A stretch of 64,000 nucleotides of DNA from the NCBI GenBank assembly GCA_022828595.1, contig JAKGHH010000002.1, forward strand, positions 106,947,254 to 107,011,253. Reading direction: 5' to 3'. The position numbers were made by a program, and so were the translations under genes. Source of the stretch: Nelumbo lutea. Taxonomy: Eukaryota; Streptophyta; Magnoliopsida; Proteales; Nelumbonaceae. Numbering within the stretch: position 1 is the stretch's first letter; each line of letters opens with the position of its first letter. Below the pieces are notes generated by a model. The model had not been told where the DNA came from. It was given only the letters and a program-made list of their open reading frames with translations, and ran no database searches. Below, in pieces: positions 10,895 through 20,633 of this stretch.

Positions 10895-11786
10895 GATGGC
10901 CAACCAAGACGGTAGCAGTCGCAACCCACCCCGTGACGGAGATCAGGGGTTACAAGCTGTTTGGTGAGCGATTGAAGAACAGTGCACAGCCAGACATAAC
11001 ATCGAACAGCAGTTGGCAGAAATCGCTGGACAACTGCGAACCTTGTTACGGGAGGATGTTCCACGGAACCGGGAGAATCCGTATCCAGTTGAAGGAGATG
11101 ATCACGACAGACCTGTATCCCAGCATCCAGTCCTTGACGATGACAGTAATGATGAGCTAGAGTTCGGTGGTGCTCCAGTTTTTCCCGGCGATGACAGAAA
11201 CGGTAGAAATTGACACAATCAAGGTAATTTCAATCCCCGTCGGAATCATGATGAATTTAAACTCAAAGTAGATATTCCTACTTTTAGTGGGGAAGATGAA
11301 GAATGTTTATACGAGCATGAGGAATATACATGTGTTGTGAGGAAATTAATGTTGTCCCAAAGAAATATAGATACCTCTCAACGACACAAATTGTTCGGTA
11401 CTAGATGTACTGTCAAGGGTAAATTATTCGATTTAATTATTGATAGTGGCAATCAAGAAAATATTATTTATAGGGATGTAATACAAAAGTTACAACTACT
11501 TCCTAAAAAACATCCAAACCCATACACAATTGGGTGGATCAAGGAAGAAGGCGGTGTACGGGTAGAGGAACGCTGCAAAGTACATTTTTCAATTGGTAAG
11601 TACCATGATGAAGTATATTGTGATATTGTTGATATGGATGCTTGCCATATTTTGTTAGGGAGTCCTTGGCAATTTGATACAGATGCAAGGCATATGGGTA
11701 GGAAGAATACCTACCAACTGGAAAAAGAGGGTACGCGTTATACTTTGTTACCCATAGCCGATTACAAATGCTCCAAAAGCACATGA
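10895..11786 (+). pseudogene. Gypsy gag-protease remnant with large gag deletion
   Basis: Gag begins at the ATG at 10895 and has one early stop. It continues through a charged region to FKLKVDIPTFSGEDEE (about 11257), the start of the capsid domain. The capsid core and zinc knuckle are missing: the sequence jumps to EEYTCVVRKLMLSQRN, which lies just before protease in this lineage. Protease follows (11380-11760): TVKGKLFDLIIDSGNQENII has the DSG active-site motif, and NPYTIGWIKEEGG and CDIVDMDACHILLGSPWQ are highly typical of plant Ty3/gypsy. A stop at 11784 ends the frame. Confidence 0.88.
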
Positions 11787-11877
11787 GAAAAATTTCCTTA
11801 CCATCACCCATCATCATGCTGAATTTATAAAAGAATGTAAGGATACCCACGATGTACATTTATGGAAGGGAGAAAAT

Positions 11878-12030
11878 ATGAATGAAACACTGGAGGAGAA
11901 TAAAATTCTAGTTGAAGTACAGGGACCAATTGATGAATTCCATGACTTAGTTCCAGATAAGTTACCAAATGAACTCCCACCTATGCAAGATATACAGCAC
12001 CACATTGATTTTGTTCCTGCTGCTAGAATC
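11878..12030 (+). pseudogene. Gypsy pol N-terminal piece before the captured block
   Basis: Residues 1-50 of the 661-residue frame at 11878-13863. DEFHDLVPDKLPNELPPM and DIQHHIDFVPAA match the linker just before gypsy RT, where the family goes on into a segment such as LPNLPHYRM. Here the sequence departs after VPAA, marking the left junction of the captured host sequence. The frame stays open across the junction. Confidence 0.85.
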
Positions 12031-12054
12031 GTAATTTTGTACGATGCATCACTT

Positions 12055-12165
12055 GCATCGTCGCCGGGGTCTGACAACCGAAAACGGCAGGTTGGGAAAG
12101 CTGTCAACCGAGAGTCAGTGCCGCGTAAGTCAATCGATACATTTGGACAACGAACATCTCAATTC
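12055..12165 (+). pseudogene. Captured AINTEGUMENTA-like (AP2/ERF) fragment
   Basis: Residues about 60-96 of the chimeric frame. KRQVGKAVNRESVPRKSIDT and FGQRTSQF are the sequence at and before the first AP2 repeat in AINTEGUMENTA-like/PLETHORA transcription factors, where the family continues YRGVTRHRWTGRYEAHLW. The homology stops at FHGV, before the DNA-binding residues, close to where these genes usually have an intron. The fragment cannot bind DNA as an AP2 domain. The family assignment rests on this motif alone. Confidence 0.7.
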
Positions 12166-12204
12166 CATGGTGTTGCAGGCTTTATCGCCCACGTCCGTCA
12201 TCAT

Positions 12205-12395
12205 CCCTCTCCTTCCTCGGGGAATCAGTTAGATGCATCAACCACAGAAGCCACCGGGTACTCTAATTTGAGCGGTGATTCATTTGGATACTGTAGGACC
12301 AATTCTGGAACTTCAGCTTTCTCAGAACCCACCGATGACAACAGTTGTTCTGACGAGCATTCTACTTTGGGCTGGCCAATCGCCAAATCTGTCGC
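12205..12395 (+). pseudogene. Captured Ser-rich host fragment, possibly ROP-GEF N-terminus
   Basis: Residues about 110-172 of the chimeric frame, with GYSNLSGDSFGYCRTNSGTS, FSEPTDDNSCSDE and LGWPIAKS. This acidic/Ser-rich style ending in GWP resembles the variable N-terminal region of plant ROP guanine-nucleotide exchange factors. No PRONE catalytic domain is present. The assignment is tentative. It clearly differs from both the gypsy sequence on its left and the subtilase on its right. Confidence 0.35.
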
Positions 12396-12483
12396 TAGGC
12401 ATGACGTTGGCATCACGATTTTGGTAGAGACGAAGCAACCCATCAAAGTTGTTGACAAGAAATCCGATGTTCATGAGGTTTCA

Positions 12484-13895
12484 GACTCGTACCCGGATTC
12501 AGATTCTGTGATTAGAGCCAACCACGAGATGCTTTCTTCAGTGATTGGCAGTATTGACGGAGCACAACAGGCAGTAATTCACCATTATACCAAGAGCTTC
12601 AGGGGTTTCTCTGCCATGCTCACGCCAGAACAATTAAAGAAACTTTCTGAGATTGAATCAGTTGTTTCCGTCTTCGAGAGCCAGACATATTATCTTCAGA
12701 CCACGCATTCTTGGGAATTCTTGGGAGTCGATTCTATTCACCAATACAACCAAATGCCCGTTGACGTGAAGTCGGATATTATCATTGGTGTCATTGACAG
12801 TGGAATTTGGCCTGAATCAGAGAGCTTCAATGATAGAGGCTTAGGACCTGTGCCCAAGAGATTTATGGGAGAATGTGTCACTGGTAATCATTTTACATTG
12901 GCAAACTGTAACGGTAAAGTTGTAGGTGCTCGGTATTACTGGAAAGGATTTGAGGCAGAATATGGGCCTCTTGAATCTTTAAATTCTACTTTCTTCCGAT
13001 CAGATCGGGATGAGAATGGGCATGGCACCCACACCGCATCCATAGTGGTTGGATCCATGGTGAGAAATGCCAGTTTGTATGGAATTGTCGGAGGTGTTGC
13101 GAGGGGAGGTGCGCCTAGCGCTAGGCTTGCCGTCTACAAGGTTTGCTGGGGGACCTTGAGGCTATGTTCCGAAGCTGACATCCTTTCAGCCTTTGATGAT
13201 TCCATCAATGATGGCGTCGATATAATCTCCATCTCACTTGCCAGGATCCCTTTCGTTAGCTACTCTGGTGATGCCAACTCCATTGGAGCTTTCCATGCAT
13301 TCAGGAAAGGAATTCTGGTCTCAGCCGTAGCTAGAAATCTTTTCTTCCCTGGAACAGTGGAAAATGCCACGCCTTGGATTCTCACTGTCGCTGCGAGCTC
13401 TGTGGATCAAGAATTCATCTCCGATGTTCATCTTGGTAACTCAAAAATTCTCAAGAGTTACTCGTTAAACCCATTTAAGATGGATGGGTTTTATGGTGTG
13501 ATAAACGCGAGTGATGCAGCTGCTCCCGATGTTCCTTCTACCAATGCTAGCCTCTGTGAGGAGGAGAGTCTTGACCACACGTTGATTAAGGGAAATATAG
13601 TGGTGTGCGTGCGTAATAGCACAAGAATAGATATATCAGGGGAAACCATACGACGGGGCGGTGGTGTCGGGATGATACTCGCCTATCCATTTCCCAAGGG
13701 AGGACTCAGACAATTCGAAATCCCAGGCATTCAAATTAATGTTAAACAATCACAAGTACTTCAATCATATCTGGCTACGGATAGAAAACCAATTGCCGAA
13801 ATCTCTCCAACAAAAACGGTTCCGCCTTCTCAAAGGGCCCAAACTTACTTGCACCTAGCATAACAAAACCCGATATTGCAGCACCAGGGGTCAAT
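12484..13895 (+). pseudogene. Captured subtilase (SBT3-like) fragment, no introns, no catalytic Ser
   Basis: Secreted plant serine protease fragment. Order: inhibitor I9 propeptide (HHYTKSFRGFSAMLTPEQLK), S8 domain with Asp in GVIDSGIWPE (residue 307, base 12796), His in NGHGTHTAS (residue 382), oxyanion Asn in VSAVARN (residue 487; usually SAGN), then the PA-like insert (RRGGGVGMILAYP). A frameshift near 13828 moves the last part ([16 protein letters not shown]) into the next frame. It ends before the GTSMSCPH segment, so the catalytic Ser is absent and it cannot be an active protease. The signal peptide is also missing. Plant subtilases of this type have many introns; none is seen, which implies a spliced mRNA source. 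Confidence 0.88.
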
Positions 13896-13934
13896 ATATT
13901 GGCAGGGTCATTTCGGAGGGTTATTCAGCGGAAG

Positions 13935-14573
13935 TACAACCTGAAGAACCCAGCGGTGAAGAGGATCCTTCAGGAGGTGAAGGAAATACGAGCAACCCCT
14001 TCCGATGATTTCATGAGCCTTCCTCTCGAGGAAAATATATTTGAGTGGCAATTTGTGATCAGAGGTCCCCGTGACACAGAGTTCAAGGGAGGAATCTATC
14101 ACGGACGGATCCAATTGCCAGCAGAATATCCATTCCAACAACCTGCATTTATGCTGTTAACTCCTAATGGTCGTTTTGAAACGCACACGAAGATTTGTTT
14201 AAGCATATTCAATCATCACCCAGAGCATTGGCAGCCATCTTGTAGCGTGAGAACTGGTTTGGTAGCATTGATTGCATTCATGCCCACCAACCCAGATGGT
14301 GCATTGGGCTCATTGGATTACAAGAAGGAAGAAGGACGTGCATTAGCCATCAAATCTCGTGAAGCAGCCCCCAGATTTGGAACTCCAGAACGTCAGAAAT
14401 TGATTGATGAGATTCACCAATGTATGTTAAGCAAGGCACCACCAATTCCGCAATTAAATGCCCCACGGGCCTCGAATGAAGAAGAATCAACCGAGAAAGA
14501 AGCAGAGGTTAACCCGCAAAATTCTGGTGCGGTAGTTGCAGTCGAGGGGGGTCATCCAAACCCAGAAGGTGAT
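13935..14573 (+). pseudogene. Captured UBC32-type ubiquitin-conjugating enzyme (E2) fragment, fused to gypsy integrase
   Basis: E2 domain of the ER-anchored UBC32/33/34 group, which acts in ER-associated degradation. The frame at 13899-14870 has [17 protein letters not shown] at the start of the fold, [49 protein letters not shown] with the catalytic Cys (TGT at 14196-14198), [10 protein letters not shown] and [20 protein letters not shown]. The UBC fold is nearly complete and free of stops and introns. The C-terminal membrane anchor is missing: at NPEGDE the frame passes into gypsy integrase. The Trp usual after WQPS is Cys here. Upstream it is fused to the subtilase end. Expression is unknown. 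Confidence 0.87.
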
Positions 14574-14870
14574 GAAATCATGGTGTTTTTAAGGAAGGAA
14601 CGCATATCCGTGGGGAAGTATAACCAGCTACAGCCTCGGCAATACGGCCCATACAAGATCCTCAAGAAGATCAATGACAATGCTTACGTAGTGGACTTGT
14701 CAGATCACATAGGTATTTCCAAAGCATTTAATCTTGTTGATCTTCATCGTTATTTGCATATCCCGATCATGACTCGGGGTCGAGTTCTTTTCAAGTGGGG
14801 GAGAATGATGGAGGACCATCTCACCAACCGGCAACAGCTCACGTCTCTCACGTCTAGAGACCTTATGTGA
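14574..14870 (+). pseudogene. Gypsy integrase C-terminal (GPY) remnant
   Basis: [20 protein letters not shown] then [19 protein letters not shown] is the C-terminal integrase module of plant Ty3/gypsy elements, with the GPY motif. It is in frame with the E2 and ends at TGA 14868-14870, inside the 3' LTR. The integrase zinc finger and DDE core are absent. Confidence 0.85.
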
Positions 14871-15224
14871 TCCAACAACCATAGGATAAACCACAGGATA
14901 ATGGTGACAGCTCCATGCATTGATAAACATTGGAAGATGGTGGCTATTGGACGGTGGATATCAAAGGCAGATTTCAAAGATGTCTAGAAGTCCAGTTCCT
15001 AGTTGTTTTAGTTGTTTTACAATTTTAACTTTCCTAGTTACTCTATAAGTCTATCAGATGTATTATAAATACTACTATTCTGAGTTAATAGAGAACACAG
15101 AATTTCTTTATTCACTTCTCTCTCTTCCAAGCATACGCCTAGTTACCACAGGCTTCACGACGAAGCCTTGTGTTCGTCCGATGCTTACATAGCCAGCCCG
15201 GTTTATTGCTTCCATGCTGCGTCA
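14806..15224 (+). repeat. Gypsy 3' LTR
   Basis: About 419 bp starting TGATGG after the purine tract aagtgggggagaa (14793-14805) and ending GCGTCA. The start is inferred from the purine tract because the 5' LTR lacks this end. LINE unit B begins directly after it. Confidence 0.75.
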
Positions 15225-16180
15225 CAGCCATTTACTTTTGCATTAATACCTTTCAAAACCTGCTGTTTACTTATGCAATAATACCTTTCGGAGAGAAGTT
15301 CTCATTTTATTGTAGATAAATATAAAAATAAACTTCAATCGTGGAAAGCCAATTGCCTATAACACGTTAGACGGAAAGTTCTCATTAAATTCACACTCAC
15401 AGCCAAGTTCACATCTCCGCCCCACATGGAGCCACCCACAACGCCCCACAGCACATTCCCACCATGTATTGGGAAAATCTCTCGATGATTACATCTACCT
15501 TCAGGCTTGGCAAAACATCTAGCTAAGAAGGAGATGGGTGTATTAGGAATTCATGATGTTTCCACTAAAAACAAAGTGCTTATCATGAAATTATCTTGGA
15601 GATTCCTCAAAGAACAAAACAGGCTCTAGGCACAACTTTGTACCAAAAATATTTGGGCACACAAAATTCTTTTTGGAATATTAAAAGGAGGAATTCAGAT
15701 TCTATCATCTGGCGAAGCATGTTGGAAGTCACAAATGAACTGATTAAGGCTACTAGATGGATCATTGCTAATGGCTGGCAAGTTAATATACATGCAGACC
15801 CATGGATTCCGAATCTTATCATCAGCCAAGATTTGAACCAGTCAAATCTGAAAGTTGCATCTCTGATAAACCATACTACTAGCAGTTGGAACGCAGATCT
15901 TATCCACTCAATGTTTGATGAGGCGACTGCAAATTAAGTGTATTTTGTCTATTGAATCGAAGGTTGTTCTCACCCTGTTGAACTCAGTCTAAGGTTCCTT
16001 GGCGAATTCACTCAACTATAGCCGATTACAGGGTCCTTCTATGCCTTATTCCTCAAGCCTCAGTATCTTTCACTTCCGCGTGGAGGCAATAAAGTTTCAC
16101 ACACAACAAAGCATGGTTCAAAGTGTGGATACATCTCTGCGTATAGGCAGAGGCGTATCGGTACTTAGATTCACATAGAA
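15225..16180 (+). pseudogene. L1-like LINE C-terminal part, unit B
   Basis: Repeat of 7249-8300. The 15641-15937 frame differs from its partner at 7750-8049 by a single residue in the shared 99 (Asp to Ala). It begins abruptly at the gypsy 3' LTR end, in the middle of the LINE. Like unit A it is not coding-competent. Confidence 0.85.
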
Positions 16181-16439
16181 TTATCTTTTTTTTAGTTTTT
16201 TTTTCAAACTTTGGTTTTTGGGGAGTTAAAAAAGGATTTTTTTATTAAAAAAGGGTGGGATCCTGGTGTTTCAGAACTCAAAAGATACGATACGATATGC
16301 CTGATATGGGGTATATTGTATCGATTTTTTGAACCTTGCTTGTAAGGTTTCTAGACCACTTACCTGGTGTTCTCCTCCTGAATTCTTGTTGCCTGTACTC
16401 AACCTAGATTTATTACATAATTGAAGCCTACTAACCCCT

Positions 16440-17058
16440 TTTTCAAAAAAAAAAATCTTTAATTAAAAGGTTAACTTTTAAAAATAATATATTTATCTTT
16501 TGGGGTTTAATATCAATAAAAGTAATATACTTTAAAAATAATAAAAAGTAGGTTAACTTTTTAAAAAGAATATCAATATAGGGCAAAAACACTGTTTATC
16601 TTTTTCTTCTTGCCATTTGTTCACCAGAACCGTCGTCCGTCGCCGCCACCGCCACCGTTGTCTGCTGTCGCCCGCCACCACCGCCACCTCTGTCTCCACC
16701 CATCTCCGGCAACGTTGTCGGAGGCGGAGGTGGAGGTGGCGGCATTGGACAATAGAAATCACCAACGCCGTTGCCACCACCTCTGCCTCCGGCCACCTCC
16801 GACAACGTTGTCGGAGGCGGAGGCAAAGGTGGGCGGAGGCAGCGGACAGCGGTGGCGGGTGGTGGCGGACGGCGATGGGCGGCGGCAGACGGCTACTTTG
16901 GTGAACAAATAGCAACAAGAAGAAGATGAACAGTGTTTTTTCCATTTGTTGATATTATTTTTAAAAAGTTAACCTATTTTTGAATTTTTTTTTAAATATA
17001 AATCCCAAAAATTGCCCTTATACTCTATTACGCCCCCCAAAAAGAGCTCTAATTAAAG
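16440..17058. mobile_element. Foldback element with GC-rich core, copy B
   Basis: Second copy of the element at 8572-9276, with the same inverted arms (ttttggggtttaatat at 16500, gggcaaaaacactgttt at 16580, and inverted counterparts at 16905-17010). The GC-rich core (16625-16905) differs from copy A by several in/dels and is shorter. Inherited through the tandem duplication rather than by a new insertion. Confidence 0.6.
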
Positions 17059-17130
17059 CCTATCCGTTAGACATAAATGATAGTAAAAGTGACATATTTG
17101 AAAGTTAAGACCATAAAGTGAGAATACATG

Positions 17131-17631
17131 TGTTGAAAAGTAAAAAAAAAAGGTGGGCTAGTCGGTGGCTCACCGAATTTACAATCGGTGGCCCACCGAA
17201 CTGAGCCCACCATATTGAACGATTTGTTCGGTGGCACACCATTTTTGTTGTTTACTTAACATTGAAGAAAATTATTAAAAACCCCATTATACCCCTCAGC
17301 TCAAGTATAAATAGGGGTCCCCCCTATGTATTTGAAAATATATTCCATTTCATTTCAGTGTATAGTATATGCAATGTGTTGAGAGGAGTATTGTGTTTGT
17401 GTGTATTGAGTGTCGGGTACGGGTGTGATTTTGGTGAGGTCATCTTTGTATTTTCTCCTGTTTATAGTAAGAAAAGGAAACTCTGAACTGTTGCCCGTGG
17501 ACGTAGGCATTTTGACCGAATCACGTAAATCTAGTGTTCTCTCTTTCTTTTTCTTTCTCTATTGCTATCTGCTTTTTATTTTCTTTTTGTGCACGTACAG
17601 ATTACATTATTTCCGCTGTGCAATTCCAACA
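17131..17631 (+). repeat. Copia-2 5' LTR
   Basis: Has a TATA box (tataaata, 17306-17313). Upstream, in U3, the motif cggtgg-cNcaccg occurs three times (17163-17243), each an imperfect palindrome. The primer-binding site starts two bases after the LTR end. Confidence 0.92.
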
Positions 17632-17712
17632 ATTGGTATCAGAGCCACACGGTTCTGTTCTGGGATTCTGCCGAAATCTGTATTTGCTGTTCCGATATTG
17701 CACGTGTTGAAT

Positions 17713-18852
17713 ATGGCAAGTTCGAGCTCTACCCGGTTCAACATACCGAAATTCAACGGATCCAACTATGCAATTTGGAAGCTGAAGATGCATGCTGTGT
17801 TGGTGAAAGAAGATTGTGCAATTGCCATAGAAGGAAAAGAGAAGAAGCCTGCTGATATGAAAGATGAAGACTTTGAGAAGAAAAACCAGATAGCCATGGT
17901 TGATATTCTTCTTGCTTTAGAAGATTCGGTTTTATTCAACGTGTCTGAGGAAACCACTACCAAAGCTTTATGGGACAAGTTGCGAAATCTCTACGAGGGG
18001 AAATCGATGTCTAACAAAATCTTTCTCCGACGACAACTCTACAATCTGAGGATGAAGGACGGAGCCTCTTTGCAAGTACATTTGAATGAGTTCAACACTC
18101 TAGTAAGCAAATTAGCAATTGTAGAGGTACGTATTGATGACGAAGAAAATATTGCTCTTTTGCTTTGTTCTATGCTAGACTCTTGGGATAGTTTGATAAT
18201 GAATTTGAGCAATACTAAAGATTTGTCATTAGAATCTACTATTTCTATGTTGCTTACAGAAGAATCTCATAGAAAAGTTGGTGAGAATTCTTCAGGTGAT
18301 GCAATGATGGTACGAGGTAGATCGAATGAGAGAAACAACTCTATCAAAAATCAAACGAGATCCAAGTCAAGAGGCAACAAGAAAGGACTCAAGTGTTGGA
18401 ATTGTGGTATGAAGGGGCACCTTCGAAAAGATTGTTGGAAACCCAAAGCAGAGCAAAATCGGCCCAACTCTGACAAAGATCCAGCTTCAAATAATTCCCA
18501 AGGAAACATCGCAGAAGGAAGTGATTCATCAGAAGATGGCGAGGTATTGTCTATTGATTCTTGTGAAAATTTAAAGCATAACTGGATATTAGATTCTGGT
18601 GCTTATTTCCATATGACGCCATGCAGAGATTGGTTCTACACATACCAATCGTGCAATGGTGGGACTATTTACATGGGCGATAATAGCACATGCAAAATAG
18701 TGGGAATTGAAAACGTTAGAATACTATGTTTGACGGCATCACTCGTACAATCTCTGGTGTACGGTATGTTCCTGAACTGTGAAAGAGTCTCCTGTCATTG
18801 GAAAAGTTTGATGAAGACGGTTACAAGTTTTCTGGAGAAAAGGGCCAATTGA
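17713..18852 (+). pseudogene. Copia-2 gag and protease, frameshifted at end
   Basis: The gag start ATG is taken at 17713 (MASSSSTRFNIPKFNGSNYA), the usual TNT1-like beginning. KALWDKLRNLYEGKSMSNKI and LRRQLYNLRMKDG are gag core blocks, CWNCGMKGHLRKDC is the CCHC knuckle, and WILDSGAYFHMTP is the protease active site (family DSGAS). Gag itself is open. A frameshift near 18720 throws the end of protease out of frame, and the sequence continues in the frame starting at 18798. Confidence 0.92.
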
Positions 18853-20606
18853 AGATCTGTAAAGGAGCTATGGTAATTGCAAAAGGCAAATTACAAGAGA
18901 AGCTATACCACTTGATCGGGGATACCATGGTCGGCGATGCCATCATTGCAAATGTTGTGACCGATTCTGTCATGATTTGGCACAGACGTTTAGGTCATAT
19001 GAGCAAGCAAGGACATAAGGTACTTCTTGATCAAAAACTACTTCTTGGTTTAAAATCTACTGATTTGAATTTCTGTGAAAATTGTTTATTTGAGAAACAC
19101 CATAGAGCTAGTTTTCACAAGTCTAAAGCCAGGAGTAGAGAGGTATTAGATCTAATACACTCTGATACGTGGGAAGCTACTACGGAATCTCTTGGAGGTT
19201 CATTATACTTTGTCTCTTTTATTGATGATTTCTCTAAGAAAGTATGGGTATATTTACTCCAACGGAAGAGTGATATTTTTTCCTATTTCAAGAAGTTCAA
19301 AGCTCTAGTTGAAAATCAAAAGGGGAAAAGAATTAAGTGTCTAAGAACCGACAATGGGAAAGAATATACCTAAAAAGAATTTGAAGGATTTTGCAATGAG
19401 CATGGCATTCTGAGACAGTATACGGTTCCACGAACTCCACAACAAAACGGAGTTGCTGAACGGATGAATCGTACACTTATGGATCGAGCTAGAAGCATGT
19501 TGAGTGCAGCTGGGCTGGAGCAGTACTTTTGGGCAGAAGCAGTCAATACGGCATGTTACCTAGTAAATCGCTCTCCCACTACGACACTTGATTGCAAAAT
19601 TCCAAAAGAGGTATGGTCAGGAAACCCTGTTGATTATTCTTTCCTACGTACATTTGGTTGTGATGCTTATGTTTGGATTCTTAAGGAGCAAAGGACTAAG
19701 ATAGAGGCAAGGTCCAAAAAGTGTATTTTTCTTGGCTATGCAGAAGGTACAAAGGGATACAGATTATGGGATCCTACTGCCCACAAGATAGTTGTTAGCC
19801 GAGATGTTGTCTTCAATGAAGATTCGATGCAAAAAGAATCAAACTCTAAGACAACAGAGAAAGTTGAAGTGGAATCTTTTCAAAAGATTCAAAAACAACA
19901 AATTGATACAACTGTTGATGTATCTGAAGAGCACATTGAAAATTTTGAAGAGACTCACGATGATCAAGGTCGATCAAGGAGAGCTACAAGACCTCCTGTC
20001 TGGCTTCAGGATTATGTAACAGCTTATGCTTGCATTACAGAAGAGCATGAGCCTTGTTCATACCAGGAAGCATGCAAATGTCCAAGTGCTCATCATTGGC
20101 AAATGGCAATAGAGGAAGAAATGGAAGCTCTAAAGAAAAATAAAACTTGGGACTTAGTCAAACTATCTAAGAATCAAAAGACCATTGGTTGTAGATGGGT
20201 GTACAAACTCAAAAAGGATACTAGTGGAAATATCAAAAGATACAAAGCTCGACTAGTTGTAAAAGGATATGCTCAGAGATCAGGTATCGATTTCAACGAA
20301 ATATTTTCTCCTATTGTTCGATTAAGTAATATTCGTATTCTATTGAGTATGGCTGCAATACTTGACTTGGAGCTGGAGTAGTTAGATGTTAAAACTGCAT
20401 TCTTGCATGGTAATCTTGAAGAAGAGATTTATATGACTCAACCTGAAGGCTTTGTCGAGAACGACAAAAAGGATCTGGTTTGTCAACTGGCCAAATCACT
20501 TTACGGTCTAAAACAGGCGCCAAGGTGTTGGTATAAGCGATTTGATTCCTTCATTGTGAGCTTGGGGTTTAGCAAATGCGAAGTAGATCATTGTGCTTAC
20601 ACATAG
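18798..20606 (+). pseudogene. Copia-2 integrase and RT N-terminal half, with stops
   Basis: 18798-19373 holds WHRRLGHMSKQG, CENCLFEKHH, SDTWEATTESLGG and DDFSKKVWVYLLQRKSD of integrase, and ends at an in-frame stop near 19371. 19464-20381 holds the integrase C-terminus (SPTTTLDCKIPKEVWSG, FLGYAEGTKGYRLWDP) and RT start (GCRWVYKLKKDTSGNIKRYK). It stops at 20379, just before LDVKTAFLHGNLEEEIYM. The block at 20403-20606 ends at another stop. Confidence 0.9.
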
Positions 20607-20633
20607 TTTGGTAATGATCACTTCATCATTTTA

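Larger units (their letters stand above)
10711..15224 (+). mobile_element. Ty3/gypsy LTR element carrying several host gene fragments (multi-gene capture)
   Basis: Bounded by a truncated 5' LTR (10711-10862) and a complete 3' LTR (about 14806-15224). Gypsy parts that remain are the primer-binding site, the gag start, the protease, the beginning of pol (ELPPMQDIQHHIDFVP) and the integrase C-terminal GPY region ([19 protein letters not shown]). RT, RNase H and the integrase core are absent. In their place (12030-14573) is intron-free coding sequence from at least three plant genes: AINTEGUMENTA-like, subtilase and UBC32-like E2, with one more Ser-rich piece. It also forms the junction between duplication units A and B. 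It must have depended on other elements for movement. Confidence 0.85.

Noticed and set aside
11878..13863. A single novel 661-residue subtilase gene
   Set aside because: Its first 50 residues are gypsy pol, the next pieces are from other genes, it lacks signal peptide and catalytic Ser, and it lies between gypsy LTRs. It is a captured chimera, not a normal gene.
17161..17243. Possible CRISPR-like repeat array
   Set aside because: Three short palindromic motifs inside a plant retrotransposon LTR, without regular spacers; CRISPR arrays are not expected in plant nuclear DNA.
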